DNA of 64,000 nucleotides, from NCBI RefSeq assembly GCF_963668385.1, contig NZ_OY764327.1:3692501-3756500 (forward strand). Direction: 5' to 3'. Shown in pieces: positions 15,644-25,330 of the stretch. The translations under genes and the position numbers were made by a program. Origin of the DNA: an uncultured Carboxylicivirga sp. (lineage in GTDB: Bacteria; Bacteroidota; Bacteroidia; Bacteroidales; Marinilabiliaceae). The notes beneath the pieces were generated by a model that had not been told where the DNA came from, did no database searches, and worked only from the letters and a program-made list of their open reading frames with translations. Position 1 is the stretch's first letter; each line of letters opens with the position of its first letter.

Positions 15644-17221
15644 CTAAAATTTAAGTGATAATTGATTGTTATAATATTCCTTTCCTCTAATGTTGTTATG
15701 CTCCGGCAGGTTCTTATCAGAATGATCCTGAGTAGCTTCTGTCATCTTGTTTTTTATAATATTCAGTACAAATCCATAGCTGTAATTCTGATAATCAATA
15801 GCCATTTGGCAAGCTTTATCAAAAGTTTCTAATGGAGTGCTTTTGAACAAACTAAATAACCCATCGCAACTTTTATAGAGCTGTTCCGGATACTTGTTTT
15901 GAGAAAATACCAACTCAACCAGCTTGCCTAATGTTTTTGATAGGTTTTCGGCTTTGTTTTTATAGTATTCCGGACTACGATTTAAGTAATGTTGATGTGT
16001 CGAACACAGATGCTCTTTGTTGGTAGTATATGTACCAGTTCCAAGTTCACGTTTATGTACTGCGATTAAATTGTATCCATGAAAAATACGTACCATTGAA
16101 CGTGTGTAAATCACTTTGAGATTTTGGCCGATATATTGATATGGAGCACTATAATAGTGTTTATCTTCGCCCATGTATATGTGGTTGTTTTGGGCAAGTT
16201 TATATTGCTTGTAGTACTTTATTTCAAATGGTTTGGAAGGTAGTTCTTGTAACAGATGTTTCTCGTTTGATAAAAAGTGTTCTTCTCTGCAATAGTCGCG
16301 CTTCTGCATCCTGGTTTGATTGTGTTTAATGGTGTATTCCTGAATAGCAACATTAAGATCTGAAAGAGAGAAAAACTGTTGGTTTCTGATACGTGCATAC
16401 ACCCGGTTATAGATGAGTTTCACCTGATTCTCAACCAAGGCCTTATCTTTGGGTTTTCTTGCTCGTGCCGGAACCACTGCCATATTATAGTGATTGGCAA
16501 AATCTTCTAGTGCCTGATTAATTGTTGGCTCGTATTTATTGGCTTTTATAACAGCTGATTTTAGATTATCCGGCACAAGAACCTTAGGTACTCCACCTAA
16601 GTTGTTTAAACAACAGGTAAGAGCATAAATAAAGTCATCTATACGCTGACTGGGGACTGCCATACAGAAAGCATAATCCGAATAAGGCAAACAAGCAACA
16701 AACACCTGGCATTCGATTATCTCTCCAGTATTTGGATCAATATAAGAAAGTCTTTTACCTGCAAAGTCAACAAATAATTTTTCTCCTGGTTCGTGATGCA
16801 AAACCATGGATGGATTCTTGGTCAAACAATGCTGTGCTATATGATAACTGAACTGACTCAAACTGTATCCCAATGGATTGGATAATCGATACTCTTCCCA
16901 GAGTAACTGTTTGGTTACGCCAGTCTTCTTGAGCTCTTCCACATAGTAATCTAATTTGTATTTGAGCTCTTCAAAACGATTGTCCTTGTATGCTGGATTT
17001 CCTGGGTGAAAAATCTTCTCTAACGAGTGATCTTCCATCTTTAATAAAGTACTTAAACTTAATTTTGAACTACGATATTTACTCAGATAACTCTTTACTG
17101 TGTTTTTACTAATACCTAAGTTTCGTGCTATGGTCTTGTTGCCGCAGCCCTGATTGTGTAATTGTAGTATTTGTTTTACTTGACTCATTCTTTTAGGTTT
17201 TCCTGCCATATTCAGTATCAA
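15644..17221 (-). CDS. istA: IS21 transposase IstA
   Basis: The 525-residue protein starts with a helix-turn-helix (QILQLHNQGCGNKTIARNLG, then ISKNTVKSYL). It carries a DDE integrase core: FVDFAGK, then VPDNLKSAV, then the glutamate in KDKALVENQVK. The C-terminal part contains the usual IstA beta region (YYSAPYQYIGQ). It cuts and joins the element ends and needs IstB. Its start lies about 230 bp inside the right end, behind the GGGGTCA repeats that are probable binding sites. It appears complete. Confidence 0.9.
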   Translation of the reverse strand: MILNMAGKPKRMSQVKQILQLHNQGCGNKTIARNLGISKNTVKSYLSKYRSSKLSLSTLLKMEDHSLEKIFHPGNPAYKDNRFEELKYKLDYYVEELKKTGVTKQLLWEEYRLSNPLGYSLSQFSYHIAQHCLTKNPSMVLHHEPGEKLFVDFAGKRLSYIDPNTGEIIECQVFVACLPYSDYAFCMAVPSQRIDDFIYALTCCLNNLGGVPKVLVPDNLKSAVIKANKYEPTINQALEDFANHYNMAVVPARARKPKDKALVENQVKLIYNRVYARIRNQQFFSLSDLNVAIQEYTIKHNQTRMQKRDYCREEHFLSNEKHLLQELPSKPFEIKYYKQYKLAQNNHIYMGEDKHYYSAPYQYIGQNLKVIYTRSMVRIFHGYNLIAVHKRELGTGTYTTNKEHLCSTHQHYLNRSPEYYKNKAENLSKTLGKLVELVFSQNKYPEQLYKSCDGLFSLFKSTPLETFDKACQMAIDYQNYSYGFVLNIIKNKMTEATQDHSDKNLPEHNNIRGKEYYNNQLSLKF

Positions 17222-17244
17222 TTAGTGTTGCTACTACTAATTAA

Positions 17245-17452
17245 TTAAACCTAAATCCAAGGGGGTCAATATGCTCCGTTTTTAATGAAGCTTTTGCTGA
17301 TTGAGGGGTCAATATGCTCCGTTTTTTTTAACAACAGTGCAATATTTGTACTCAATCAACTTATTAAGGGGTCAACATCCGCCGGATTGTCATGCTAATT
17401 CATTAACAATTCCTACGCCTGGTATGGGGGTCAGCTTACTCCAGAATATCCA
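17245..17452. promoter_or_regulatory. IS21 right end with repeated GGGGTCA transposase-site words
   Basis: At least four GGGGTCA or GGGGGTCA words occur in about 190 bp (near 17261, 17306, 17359 and 17427), two of them followed by ATATGCTCCGTTTTT. The left end (14843-14890) has inverted counterparts. IS21-family elements carry such multiple terminal repeats as transposase-binding sites. The istA promoter must also lie here. Confidence 0.7.
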
Positions 17453-17948
17453 AGTGGGATATATGCTTAAATACCTTGATAAATGGAAGCAAAAATTATG
17501 CTGAATTTATTGAACTTACCAAGAACTTGTTTAATGATTCTTTCTACAATTCTTTGGGGGGCACATTACCTTCTAAATCTGAATATGCAGAATACCTGGA
17601 TTATTATAAAAATAGTGGGTTTGAGTTTGATAGTATTACAGGACTTCAAATCATGGTTAATGATTTTCAAGAGGTGCTGAGAAAAGTAAATTGTCCGGTA
17701 TTGGCAATATTTGGTAAAAATGATACGCAGGTTGATTGGAAAAAAACAATTGAATTGTATCAGTCAACAATGGGTAATAACCCTGATTCAATCTTAACGA
17801 TAGAAACACTAAAAAGTGTAATCATAATATCCAGAAATGCGAAACTGGAGAATTAGGTGAAGATTTAAAGAAATATAATTGGAGTTCCTGTGATGGTTAT
17901 TATGAGACTATGAAAGAATGGCTGAAAATGATTGAGATAATAGAATAA
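17453..17948 (+). pseudogene. Alpha/beta-hydrolase, 3' part, also frameshifted
   Basis: After the duplicated AGTGG the frame continues as DICLNTLINGSKNYAEFIELT and reaches VLRKVNCPVLAIFGKNDTQVDW, which holds the catalytic aspartate strand of the hydrolase fold. Near 17805-17835 (an A-rich stretch) the frame shifts: the native reading resumes in another frame as HNIQKCETGE and runs to a stop at 17948. The expected histidine falls just at the shift. The gene therefore has two lesions, the IS21 insertion and a small indel, and is inactive. Confidence 0.7.
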
Positions 17949-18200
17949 CTGCTTACAGAAATAAATATAGGTCATTTGGTATATGATGTTAATTTTAATA
18001 TGTTAGTGTCTAATGAATATAATAGTAGTTTAGTGGGGTCGAATTTTAAAATTCCAAACGTACCTGCTCCACGAAGTACCATAATAATTGTACTACAACT
18101 TCGTAGTTTATAAAAAGTAATGTAAACTACTAGGTGTTGTAAGACGCTAGGTAATTGATTACTTTACTGTAATTGGTTAATGTCAAAATAAAAAGATAGA

Positions 18201-18776
18201 ATGACAAACGTTAATAAAAGGAGTAATAAAGAGGGATCAAAATCAAGAAAGCATCAACGAAAATCCAGTTCGTTACTATTGGTTCTTTTGGGCTTTGCAT
18301 TAATAATTACCGTGTTTATTATTAAACCATTTATCCAAAAAACCAATAACCAAGCTGTTAGTAGTACTGAAATTGAGTTTAAAAAGGAAGGGGAGCTTTC
18401 TTTTTATAGTGGACAAAGCAATGAAATAATTTCAACTATTGATATCGAAATTGCAGAAGATGATTACAAGCGGGCATTGGGTCTTATGTATAGATATTCG
18501 ATGCTTGATAAGCAAGGGATGTTATTTATAATGGAAAGAGAAGATCAACAGTCGTTTTGGATGAAAAACACCTATATTTCGTTGGATATAATGTACGTGG
18601 ACAAGGATTATAAAATTGTTCAAATTCATAAATATACCGAGCCTCTTTCCGAACAACCCATACCTTCTATCAAAAAAGCAAAGTATGTAGTGGAAGTGAA
18701 TGAAGGATATTGTGACCAGTTTAAAATTAAAGAAGGAGACTTTGTAAGATATAACAGAATAACGCCAGCTAAATAG
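18201..18776 (+). CDS. DUF192-family membrane-anchored protein
   Basis: The 191-residue product has a basic N-terminus, one hydrophobic anchor at about residues 25-43, and an extracytoplasmic DUF192 domain from about 75 to the end. Recognisable parts are RALGLMYRYSMLDKQGMLFI, the strand SFWMKNTYISLDIMYVD and the closing YVVEVNEGYCDQFKIKEGD. DUF192 proteins are small beta domains of unknown biochemical role, often exported. The ATG at 18201 precedes a lysine-rich stretch suited to membrane topology. The gene stands alone. Confidence 0.85.
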   Translation: MTNVNKRSNKEGSKSRKHQRKSSSLLLVLLGFALIITVFIIKPFIQKTNNQAVSSTEIEFKKEGELSFYSGQSNEIISTIDIEIAEDDYKRALGLMYRYSMLDKQGMLFIMEREDQQSFWMKNTYISLDIMYVDKDYKIVQIHKYTEPLSEQPIPSIKKAKYVVEVNEGYCDQFKIKEGDFVRYNRITPAK

Positions 18777-18867
18777 CAGGAATGAAAGATGGTGTTTCAA
18801 TGTACTGAAGACCAGGTTGTGTTCAGCTACAGAGCTGTACTATAAATTCTGAAATGAAATTAAAAAA

Positions 18868-19434
18868 ATGAGTGGATTGAAAACTAAATATTTCACCGAT
18901 AGAAAAGAATGGAGAACGTGGCTCGAAGCTAATTTTGAGACAGCAGATGATATTTGGTTGGAATATCCGAAGAAGCAAACCGGCAATAAAAGGATTTTGT
19001 ATAACGATGCAGTTGAAGAAGCGCTGTGTTTTGATTGGATTGATAGCACTGTAAAGTCGCTAAACGAAAATACTACCATTCAACGATTTTGTAAGAGAAG
19101 AAAAAACTCAACCTACTCACAACCCAACAAAGAACGATTGAAGTGGCTCTTTGAAAACAAACTGATTCATGCCTCAATTAAAGATGAAGTGGCTAAAATA
19201 CTGCAACAGCAATTTGTTTTTCCCGACGATATAATAGAGCAATTAAAAGCTGATTGTATAGTTTGGGAGAATTATCAGAACTTTTCAGATTCATATAAGC
19301 GAATCAGAATTGCATATATCGACAGTGCAAGGAAAAGGGAAGAAGAGTTTAATAAGCGATTGAATAATTTTATTGAAAAAACAAAACAGAATAAACTAAT
19401 TAAAGGATTTGGGGGAATTGAAAAATACTATTAA
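18868..19434 (+). CDS. YdeI/OmpD-associated family protein
   Basis: The 188-residue protein matches the YdeI/OmpD-associated layout throughout. It has the N-terminal motif KYFTDRKEWRTWLEANFET, then IWLEYPKKQTG, the conserved YNDAVEEALCFDWIDSTVKS, and RKNSTYSQPNKERLKWL. The C-terminal part is helical, with DSARKREEEFNKRL. Members are cytoplasmic and linked to stress or bacteriocin tolerance in a few species, without a known reaction. No partner gene is evident nearby. Confidence 0.85.
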   Translation: MSGLKTKYFTDRKEWRTWLEANFETADDIWLEYPKKQTGNKRILYNDAVEEALCFDWIDSTVKSLNENTTIQRFCKRRKNSTYSQPNKERLKWLFENKLIHASIKDEVAKILQQQFVFPDDIIEQLKADCIVWENYQNFSDSYKRIRIAYIDSARKREEEFNKRLNNFIEKTKQNKLIKGFGGIEKYY

Positions 19435-19593
19435 TCGCTCTTTGTCTGGCTATTTATGATCATTAATATGCTGAAAACTTGTAGTTAAACTTCTAAATAT
19501 AGAGAAAAGGCTATTTAAAAGTTAGTTTGCTAACATAGAAATCCCTAAAAATTGCTTTTTTTGTAAATATCAAAAACACAACCTAACCTAAAA

Positions 19594-20106
19594 ATGAAAA
19601 CACACTTCAAATATTTTAAAATCCAGAAGTTTACCGCCTTAATTTTTATTCTTTTATTCGTTGTTTCTTGCGGTCCTGCTGAATACAAGAAAATACCTTT
19701 GAACAAAATTGATCCAGAGTTAAAAAGCACCGGAAGCGCAATGGTTAAAGATATACTTACCTCTTTAAATCATAAAGAAGGAGCACAGTATCTGTTAGAT
19801 AAGGATTATGTTACACCATTGGTTCATGGTCGTATTATGCATAATCTCGAAATGTATAACGAATCGTACCAGATGGTATCAATGGCCATTGGTAAGGTGT
19901 CGTCGTATAGCTTATTCGAAGTACTAGACAAAGGCCTGATTAAGTCAATGAGGTATAAATTCGAAAGTGATGCTAAAAACATGAAATTTATTGAGCTAAA
20001 AGTGGATGTAAATGATGAGTTAGGCCTGGCCGACTATTATTTGTATTTAACCACCAACGATGGATTTTTAATAAGAGAAAACGTATTACCCAAAGCTGTA
20101 AAATAG
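19594..20106 (+). CDS. Hypothetical lipoprotein
   Basis: The 170-residue product has a lipoprotein signal sequence: basic start, hydrophobic core ALIFILLFVVS, then cysteine at about residue 28 followed by GPAEY. The mature part is a mixed alpha/beta domain, probably DUF3887- or DUF4019-like in style (accumulating helices, then strands such as MKFIELKVDVNDE and ADYYLYLTT). I do not claim a family. It is probably anchored in the outer membrane facing the periplasm. It is followed 23 bp later by a DUF2007-like gene. Confidence 0.7.
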   Translation: MKTHFKYFKIQKFTALIFILLFVVSCGPAEYKKIPLNKIDPELKSTGSAMVKDILTSLNHKEGAQYLLDKDYVTPLVHGRIMHNLEMYNESYQMVSMAIGKVSSYSLFEVLDKGLIKSMRYKFESDAKNMKFIELKVDVNDELGLADYYLYLTTNDGFLIRENVLPKAVK

Positions 20107-20129
20107 CGAATCAATAAAATTGTAATCTT

Positions 20130-20375
20130 ATGAAAGCGAAAAAAGAAAATGATATCATAGAAGTTTTTGCGGGTTCTCCGTTAGAAGCCGAATTTGTAAA
20201 AAGTATGTTACAAGATGCGGGTGTCGAAGTGTTCATACAAAACGAAAACATGAGTACAATTGCACCTTGGCAAGTTGCTGCAGGAGGTGCAGGAGCTGTA
20301 ACCCTTATTATCAGTAGTAACGACTACGATAAAGCAAAAGAGATTATTGAACAATATGAACAAAGTAAATCCTAA
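20130..20375 (+). CDS. DUF2007-like putative signal-transducing protein
   Basis: This 81-residue protein reads IIEVFAGSPLEAEFVKSMLQ followed by DAGVEVFIQNENMSTIAPW, then VTLIISSNDYDKAKEIIEQY. This is the pattern of DUF2007, a ferredoxin-like fold resembling the PII signal-transduction fold. Such proteins are small and cytoplasmic and their ligands are unknown. It lies between a lipoprotein gene and a membrane protein gene with short gaps (23 and 40 bp), so the three may form one transcription unit. Confidence 0.8.
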   Translation: MKAKKENDIIEVFAGSPLEAEFVKSMLQDAGVEVFIQNENMSTIAPWQVAAGGAGAVTLIISSNDYDKAKEIIEQYEQSKS

Positions 20376-20415
20376 CGCTCGTTAATAAGTTTAGCTGATA
20401 GCTAGCTAGCAAAAA

Positions 20416-21228
20416 ATGATTGATAAGTATAAAACAAAAAATATTGATTTTCTATCGCTGAAAAATCTGATATGGATTGTTGTGGCTCAAGTGGCCATTA
20501 TTTTTCTTCTTCCAGGTGGTGGTGTATGGTGGTTTGATTATATAGCTGATAATAGCACCACCTATAATATGGTAATGTATGCCATCGAAACCCTGTTTGT
20601 GGTTTTGCTGTTTACTTTCTCCTCCATTATAAAAAAGGATTACCAAAAAACAGGGATTCTTTCACTATTGGCCATATTCAATTTTGGAGGAGTTTTTTAT
20701 CTAAAAACACATGATTTAATTCCCAATAATATTATTGCCTGGTTTCACCCCGTTACCTTATCATTATTTTTTAGTTTTATAATTTATAGCGACTGGAAAA
20801 AGGCTTTAATGGGGTATTTCTTCGGTCTGTTTTTTTCATTAGCTCCATTGATGGGTTCCCTGGTTCCCATATTGTTTTTTCAATTATGGGCTAATTCACA
20901 TCTAAATCATCAAGCTCAAAAGAAGGCGTCGGCATTTATTTCTCGTATGTATATGTATTATATAATCATGCTGATTTTTACCATACTGCAGGTGTCGATC
21001 GTTAATCATCTGGCATTTTCGCCACGTATGATGCTTTCACACGAAATAGAATCTTTTGCAATAATAGCTGCACTTGTAATCTGCTATTATCTGCTTTGGG
21101 ATTACTTAAACAGTTATTATCAAGGCCATAAAAATGTGTTGTTTTACTTTTCGTTTATTCCAATAATATGGATAATTCCCCTAATAGTTATTTTAATAAA
21201 AGGGAATAAATCAATTGTAAATAAATAA
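20416..21228 (+). CDS. Multi-pass membrane protein, unknown function
   Basis: The 270-residue product has about seven or eight hydrophobic helices spaced through its whole length (for example residues 13-32, 43-68, 75-95, 105-125, 132-158, 178-200, 212-232 and 238-262) and no large soluble domain. No transport signature is visible. It probably resides in the inner membrane. Its start 40 bp after the DUF2007-like gene suggests co-transcription. Confidence 0.7.
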   Translation: MIDKYKTKNIDFLSLKNLIWIVVAQVAIIFLLPGGGVWWFDYIADNSTTYNMVMYAIETLFVVLLFTFSSIIKKDYQKTGILSLLAIFNFGGVFYLKTHDLIPNNIIAWFHPVTLSLFFSFIIYSDWKKALMGYFFGLFFSLAPLMGSLVPILFFQLWANSHLNHQAQKKASAFISRMYMYYIIMLIFTILQVSIVNHLAFSPRMMLSHEIESFAIIAALVICYYLLWDYLNSYYQGHKNVLFYFSFIPIIWIIPLIVILIKGNKSIVNK

Positions 21229-21406
21229 TATTCAGGTTTGTATGGGTTTGTTTTTTTGTATCTTAAATTCATATCTGCCAAGGAACATTATACAATTATT
21301 TAAGATTATAAACAGTTTTTATAAAACTGGCTCGAAAATTGTTACTTCAGAAATGATTTTTATTTATGTATTAAATCAAGAATGATATCGCATAAAAGAT
21401 AAAATT

Positions 21407-21967
21407 ATGAATAACCCTAATCTGCCTGATTTTGAAACTGAAAGATTGATTTTATCCGAAATCACCCTTAAAGATCTTGAAGAATTACACCAATTAAATT
21501 CAATACCCGAAGTAGATGAGTTTAATACCTTAGGAATTCCTGAAACCATCAGAGATACCGAAAAACACCTGATTTCGATGATTGAAGACCAAAACAAAGT
21601 TCCCAGAAGTGGATATACCTGGAAAATAACACTAAAAGGTACAAACGAGTTTATTGGATATGCCGGATTTTTTCTGTCGAATAACAAGTTTCGACTGGGT
21701 GAAATCTACTATAAATTAAATCCAAAATATTGGGGATGTGGATATGCCACCGAGCTTGCAAAAAGATTGGTTCTGGTTGGATTTGAGAAATTCAACTTAC
21801 ATAAAGTAGAAGCAGGGGTTGCAACCCAGAATGTAAAATCTATAAGGGTTTTGGAAAAAATAGGCATGACCCGTGAAGGATTACGACGTAAGATACTCCC
21901 AATTCGCGGAGAATGGGTCGATAATTATCATTATGCAATTGTAGAAAGTGATCCGAGAGATTATTAA
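21407..21967 (+). CDS. GNAT N-acetyltransferase, RimJ/RimL type
   Basis: The 186-residue protein is a single GNAT domain. It begins FETERLILSEITLKDLEELH and has strand 4 as GEIYYKLNPKYWGCGYATEL. Here the acetyl-CoA-binding signature W-G-C-G-Y-A occupies the usual Q/R-x-x-G-x-A place. It continues with the typical KVEAGVATQNVKSIRVLEKI and GMTREG segments. These features match the RimJ/RimL branch, which acetylates N-terminal or other amino groups, and also small-molecule enzymes of the same type. The acceptor is unknown. It has its own 178-bp upstream region. Confidence 0.85.
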   Translation: MNNPNLPDFETERLILSEITLKDLEELHQLNSIPEVDEFNTLGIPETIRDTEKHLISMIEDQNKVPRSGYTWKITLKGTNEFIGYAGFFLSNNKFRLGEIYYKLNPKYWGCGYATELAKRLVLVGFEKFNLHKVEAGVATQNVKSIRVLEKIGMTREGLRRKILPIRGEWVDNYHYAIVESDPRDY

Positions 21968-22067
21968 AATCAATAAGAATATATCGCCATTTCTAATTTT
22001 TTCACCTATTAATTTATCAGCACAAATAAAAACAATAACCTAACGTAATTAATTTAAACCCAAAGTT

Positions 22068-23042
22068 ATGAAAAACAGTATTCTAAAAATTGTATTGATT
22101 TATGCTATCACATACTCTTTATACTCATGCGAAAAAGATGATGGCGCAGATATCGATGTAGATAAATGGTCGGTATACACCGAAGAAGATGGATTAGTTA
22201 GCGAGAATATAAATACTTTGTGTGTCGATCAATCAGATGTAATTTGGATTGGAACAAATATGGGAGTAACTACCTATGATGGTAGTAACTTTTATACGTA
22301 TCCTAATTTTATGGCTAGCCCTATCATTACTTCCATTGCCATGGACCCTGATAATAATATTTGGGTGGGTTCGTTTGGTGGTGGACTGGCAATGCTTGAT
22401 GGTAATAAATGGGTGAATTATCAATACGATGAAAATTCAGCTAATTGCCTGGCGAGTAATTATGTGCTAAGTATTTCTTTCGATGCTTCAGGTAATATTT
22501 GGGTCGGAACCAGTGACAAAGGAGTTTCGATGTGGGATGGGCAAAAATGGACGAATTATACCATAAATAATGGATTGGTAGATAACTATGTTTGCGCTAT
22601 CTCAATAGATAAACAAGGAAATAAATGGTTTGGAACAAACAGTGGCATTTCAAAATTCGATGGAAACTCCTGTACAAATTATAGTTATGATCAAATAGCC
22701 GGTAATGGAGTGGTAGGTATTGCCATTGATAAAACCGAAGAAGTATGGCTTGCAACCTGGGGAGGTATATCCATGTTAAAAAACAATGTATGGACAAATT
22801 TTACAACAGAAACAAATTGGTTAGTTGCTGATTCTCCAGTTTTGTCGGTTACTGTTGATAACGATAATAATAAGTGGTTTGGTTCCAATGGCTGGGGTAT
22901 TTCAAAATTTGATGGCGAGGTTTGGACTACTTACGATAAAGTTAATGAAGCATCAATTTCTTCTGTTCATGCTATTGTTATCGACAGCAAGGGAACCAAG
23001 TGGTTTGGTACTTCCACTGGTTTAATAAAGTTTGAAGAATAA
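22068..23042 (+). CDS. Beta-propeller lipoprotein with two-component-regulator-like (Reg_prop) repeats
   Basis: The 324-residue product has a lipoprotein signal ending YSLYSC (cysteine at about residue 20). The mature protein repeats a block of about 43 residues of the form IxxDxxGNIWVGTxxxGVSxWDGxxWTNYT at least six times. This is the Reg_prop motif, which forms beta-propeller blades and is best known from the sensor part of hybrid two-component systems. Here it is not joined to a kinase, so it is more likely a surface or periplasmic binding propeller. The ligand is unknown. Confidence 0.8.
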   Translation: MKNSILKIVLIYAITYSLYSCEKDDGADIDVDKWSVYTEEDGLVSENINTLCVDQSDVIWIGTNMGVTTYDGSNFYTYPNFMASPIITSIAMDPDNNIWVGSFGGGLAMLDGNKWVNYQYDENSANCLASNYVLSISFDASGNIWVGTSDKGVSMWDGQKWTNYTINNGLVDNYVCAISIDKQGNKWFGTNSGISKFDGNSCTNYSYDQIAGNGVVGIAIDKTEEVWLATWGGISMLKNNVWTNFTTETNWLVADSPVLSVTVDNDNNKWFGSNGWGISKFDGEVWTTYDKVNEASISSVHAIVIDSKGTKWFGTSTGLIKFEE

Positions 23043-23347
23043 TTGGTAGTCAATACTTACAGGCATAAGTTAGGTTTTGCAATGGATCTAATTTATGCTT
23101 TTGTTTTACATATTTTTTCGAGAGTAGTGCCCCTTTAACTACTTAAACTTCCTAAATACTTATCTTTTCTGTTGATAATATAATAGCTTAAAAGAAGTTG
23201 ATTATTAATAGTTTAATCGTAAGTGTTGGGGAGTAACGCCAGCGGAATTGCATATCAAGTATTGAAGTTAAATAGAAAATCGAAGAAAGATTTTAAAAAC
23301 ATTTATGGAATCCATCGCATTTCTGCATCCTGATAGAAAATACTTAT
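23043..23347. other. Intergenic region, no gene seen
   Basis: This stretch of 305 bp between two plus-strand genes holds no convincing frame or RNA. Near 23228-23252 the words AACGCCAGCGGAATTGC resemble AACTCCAGCGGAGTTGC at about 26012, which may be relics of a small dispersed repeat. Confidence 0.4.
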
Positions 23348-25231
23348 ATGAAAGCAATCAATATTATATTACTAAGCCTTTTTATTAGCAATGTATTCTC
23401 GCAAGAGATGGTAGAAAAAGAAGTTAGATCTAAAGTAAATGAAGTCACTATTTTTCTTGATGGAGCCCAAATAGTACGAAAAAAGAACATAGACTTAACC
23501 AAAGGTAAATCAATTATCAAGTTCGTGAATTTATCGCCTTTTATCGATGCTAAAAGTGTTCAGGTAAAAGCAGAGGGAGATATAACCGTATTGTCTGTAA
23601 ACCATCAGCAAAACTATTTGGATAAAATGGAAAAATCCAATGAACTTACTGAACTAGAAAAGCAGCTAGAAAACGTAAGTGATAAAATTAATTTAGAAAG
23701 TACTTACTTATCTATTATAAAAGAGGAGCTTTCGTTTTTGCAGGAAAACAGAAGTATAGGAGGAAAGAATGAACAAGTAAGTGTTACGAATCTTCAGCAG
23801 GCTGCTAATTTTTATGGTGATAAATTAACCTCTTTAAAGCTGAAAGAAATCGATAGAAACAAGTCAATAAAAAGCTTATATGAACAAAAAAATGCTTTAC
23901 TAAGCCAGATAAAAACGCTGACCAGTAAAAAGGAATATCCAACAGGTGAAGTTTTGGTAAAAGTAGATGCAACTCAAGCAAAATCTTATTCGATAGAGCT
24001 AAATTACTTAGTGGGAAACGCGGGGTGGTTTCCTTCATACGATATTAGAGCTAAAAATATTAATGAGCCAGTTCAATTAATATACAAGGCTAATGTTAAG
24101 CAAGATACGAAGGTTGATTGGACCAACAGTAAACTTAAATTTTCTTCGGCCGATCCTAATGTATCAGGGGTTGCTCCTCAACTTCAAACATATTACTTGA
24201 ATTATAATGCATTACCACCCAGTTATAAACTTACCAATAACAGTGTTAAAGGTAGAGTAATTGGTAACTATGGACAGCCATTGCCGGGAGCCAATGTTGT
24301 TGTGGAAGGTACAACCATTGGTACAGTAACAGATATGGATGGCAATTATTCCATTACTATACCTAATCAATCAAGTCAGTTAACCTATTCTTTTATAGGA
24401 TTTAATTCAACTACCTTACCCATCACTAACTCAGTAATGAACATTACACTTAATGAAGATCAAGCAGAATTGCAGGAAGTGGTAGCTATTGGATATGGTA
24501 CCAGTAACAAAGACTATGTAACCGGGGCTATACAAGGGAAAGTAGCGGGGATTAAGGTTGATAAAACTGTAAAAGTTAGAGGAATAAGTAGTATAGCTAT
24601 TCCAACAGCACAGGTTGAAAATCAAACAACTGTTGATTTCGAGATTAATACACCTTATACCATTAAGTCGGATAATAAAAATTATACAGTTGATATGGCT
24701 GCTTATGATTTACCTGCCTTTTATCAATATTATTGTGTGCCTAAAGTGGATAAAGATGCCTTTTTGATAGCTAATATTGTAGATTGGGAGAAGTACAATT
24801 TATTAGAAGGCGAAGCTAATGTGTTTTTCGAAGATACCTATGTGGGTAAAACGCTTATGGATGTTAGGTATGCATCCGATACATTGGAAATATCATTAGG
24901 AAGAGATAAAAAGGTTTCTGTCAATCGCGAAAAGATTAAGGATTATACCAACAAACAATTTATTGGAAGTAAAAAAGAAGAGACGCGTGCCTGGAAAACA
25001 ACAGTTAGAAATAATAAAAATGAGGCAATTAATATAATCATTCTAGATCAGGTTCCTGTATCAACCATTGAAGAAATAGAGGTAACTATTCAGAATATGT
25101 CTGGAGCAAAACAAAATACAGAGACTGGTGAGATTAAATGGGAATTTGAGTTAAAACCTAATGATAAAAAAGACCTTGAGTTAAAGTATTCGGTTAAATA
25201 TCCAAAATATAGAAATTTGATTTTGGAATAA
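23348..25231 (+). CDS. MuiA-like DUF4139 protein with an inserted carboxypeptidase-regulatory/SusC-plug-like module
   Basis: The 627-residue protein has a signal peptide, an N-terminal domain typical of mucoidy-inhibitor MuiA (VTIFLDGAQIVRKKNIDL, then a coiled coil at about 95-190) and a DUF4139 beta domain. DUF4139 is split: after YNALPPSYK at about residue 296 there is a CarboxypepD_reg-like domain (VKGRVIGNYGQPLPGANVVV, TDMDGNYSI). Next comes a short piece like the SusC plug (VVAIGYGTSNKDYVTGAIQG, VRGISSI). DUF4139 then resumes at about 415 with VENQTTVDFEI. It is probably periplasmic or envelope-bound. No role for the insert is known to me. Confidence 0.8.
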   Translation: MKAINIILLSLFISNVFSQEMVEKEVRSKVNEVTIFLDGAQIVRKKNIDLTKGKSIIKFVNLSPFIDAKSVQVKAEGDITVLSVNHQQNYLDKMEKSNELTELEKQLENVSDKINLESTYLSIIKEELSFLQENRSIGGKNEQVSVTNLQQAANFYGDKLTSLKLKEIDRNKSIKSLYEQKNALLSQIKTLTSKKEYPTGEVLVKVDATQAKSYSIELNYLVGNAGWFPSYDIRAKNINEPVQLIYKANVKQDTKVDWTNSKLKFSSADPNVSGVAPQLQTYYLNYNALPPSYKLTNNSVKGRVIGNYGQPLPGANVVVEGTTIGTVTDMDGNYSITIPNQSSQLTYSFIGFNSTTLPITNSVMNITLNEDQAELQEVVAIGYGTSNKDYVTGAIQGKVAGIKVDKTVKVRGISSIAIPTAQVENQTTVDFEINTPYTIKSDNKNYTVDMAAYDLPAFYQYYCVPKVDKDAFLIANIVDWEKYNLLEGEANVFFEDTYVGKTLMDVRYASDTLEISLGRDKKVSVNREKIKDYTNKQFIGSKKEETRAWKTTVRNNKNEAINIIILDQVPVSTIEEIEVTIQNMSGAKQNTETGEIKWEFELKPNDKKDLELKYSVKYPKYRNLILE

Positions 25232-25330
25232 GTCTGCATGCAATATATATTGTAAAGCGATGTTTTAACTGTAATTTTAGCTTATCTGCAGTGGCATACT
25301 TTGTAAATCGATAATTAAAATAAACAAAAA

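Larger units (their letters stand above)
14833..17452 (-). mobile_element. IS21-family insertion sequence, complete, 2620 bp
   Basis: The element carries istA and istB on the minus strand between related inverted ends (left begins TAGATATTCTGG and right, read inward, TGGATATTCTGG, each soon followed by GCTGACCCCC). It is flanked by the 5-bp duplication AGTGG at 14828-14832 and 17453-17457. Further TGACCCC or GGGGTCA words near both ends are the internal repeats typical of this family. Both transposition genes look intact, so it may be active. Confidence 0.9.

Noticed and set aside
17301-17504. Frame across the IS21 right end
   Set aside because: It covers the inverted end and terminal repeats and joins unrelated DNA; no protein of this kind is expected there.
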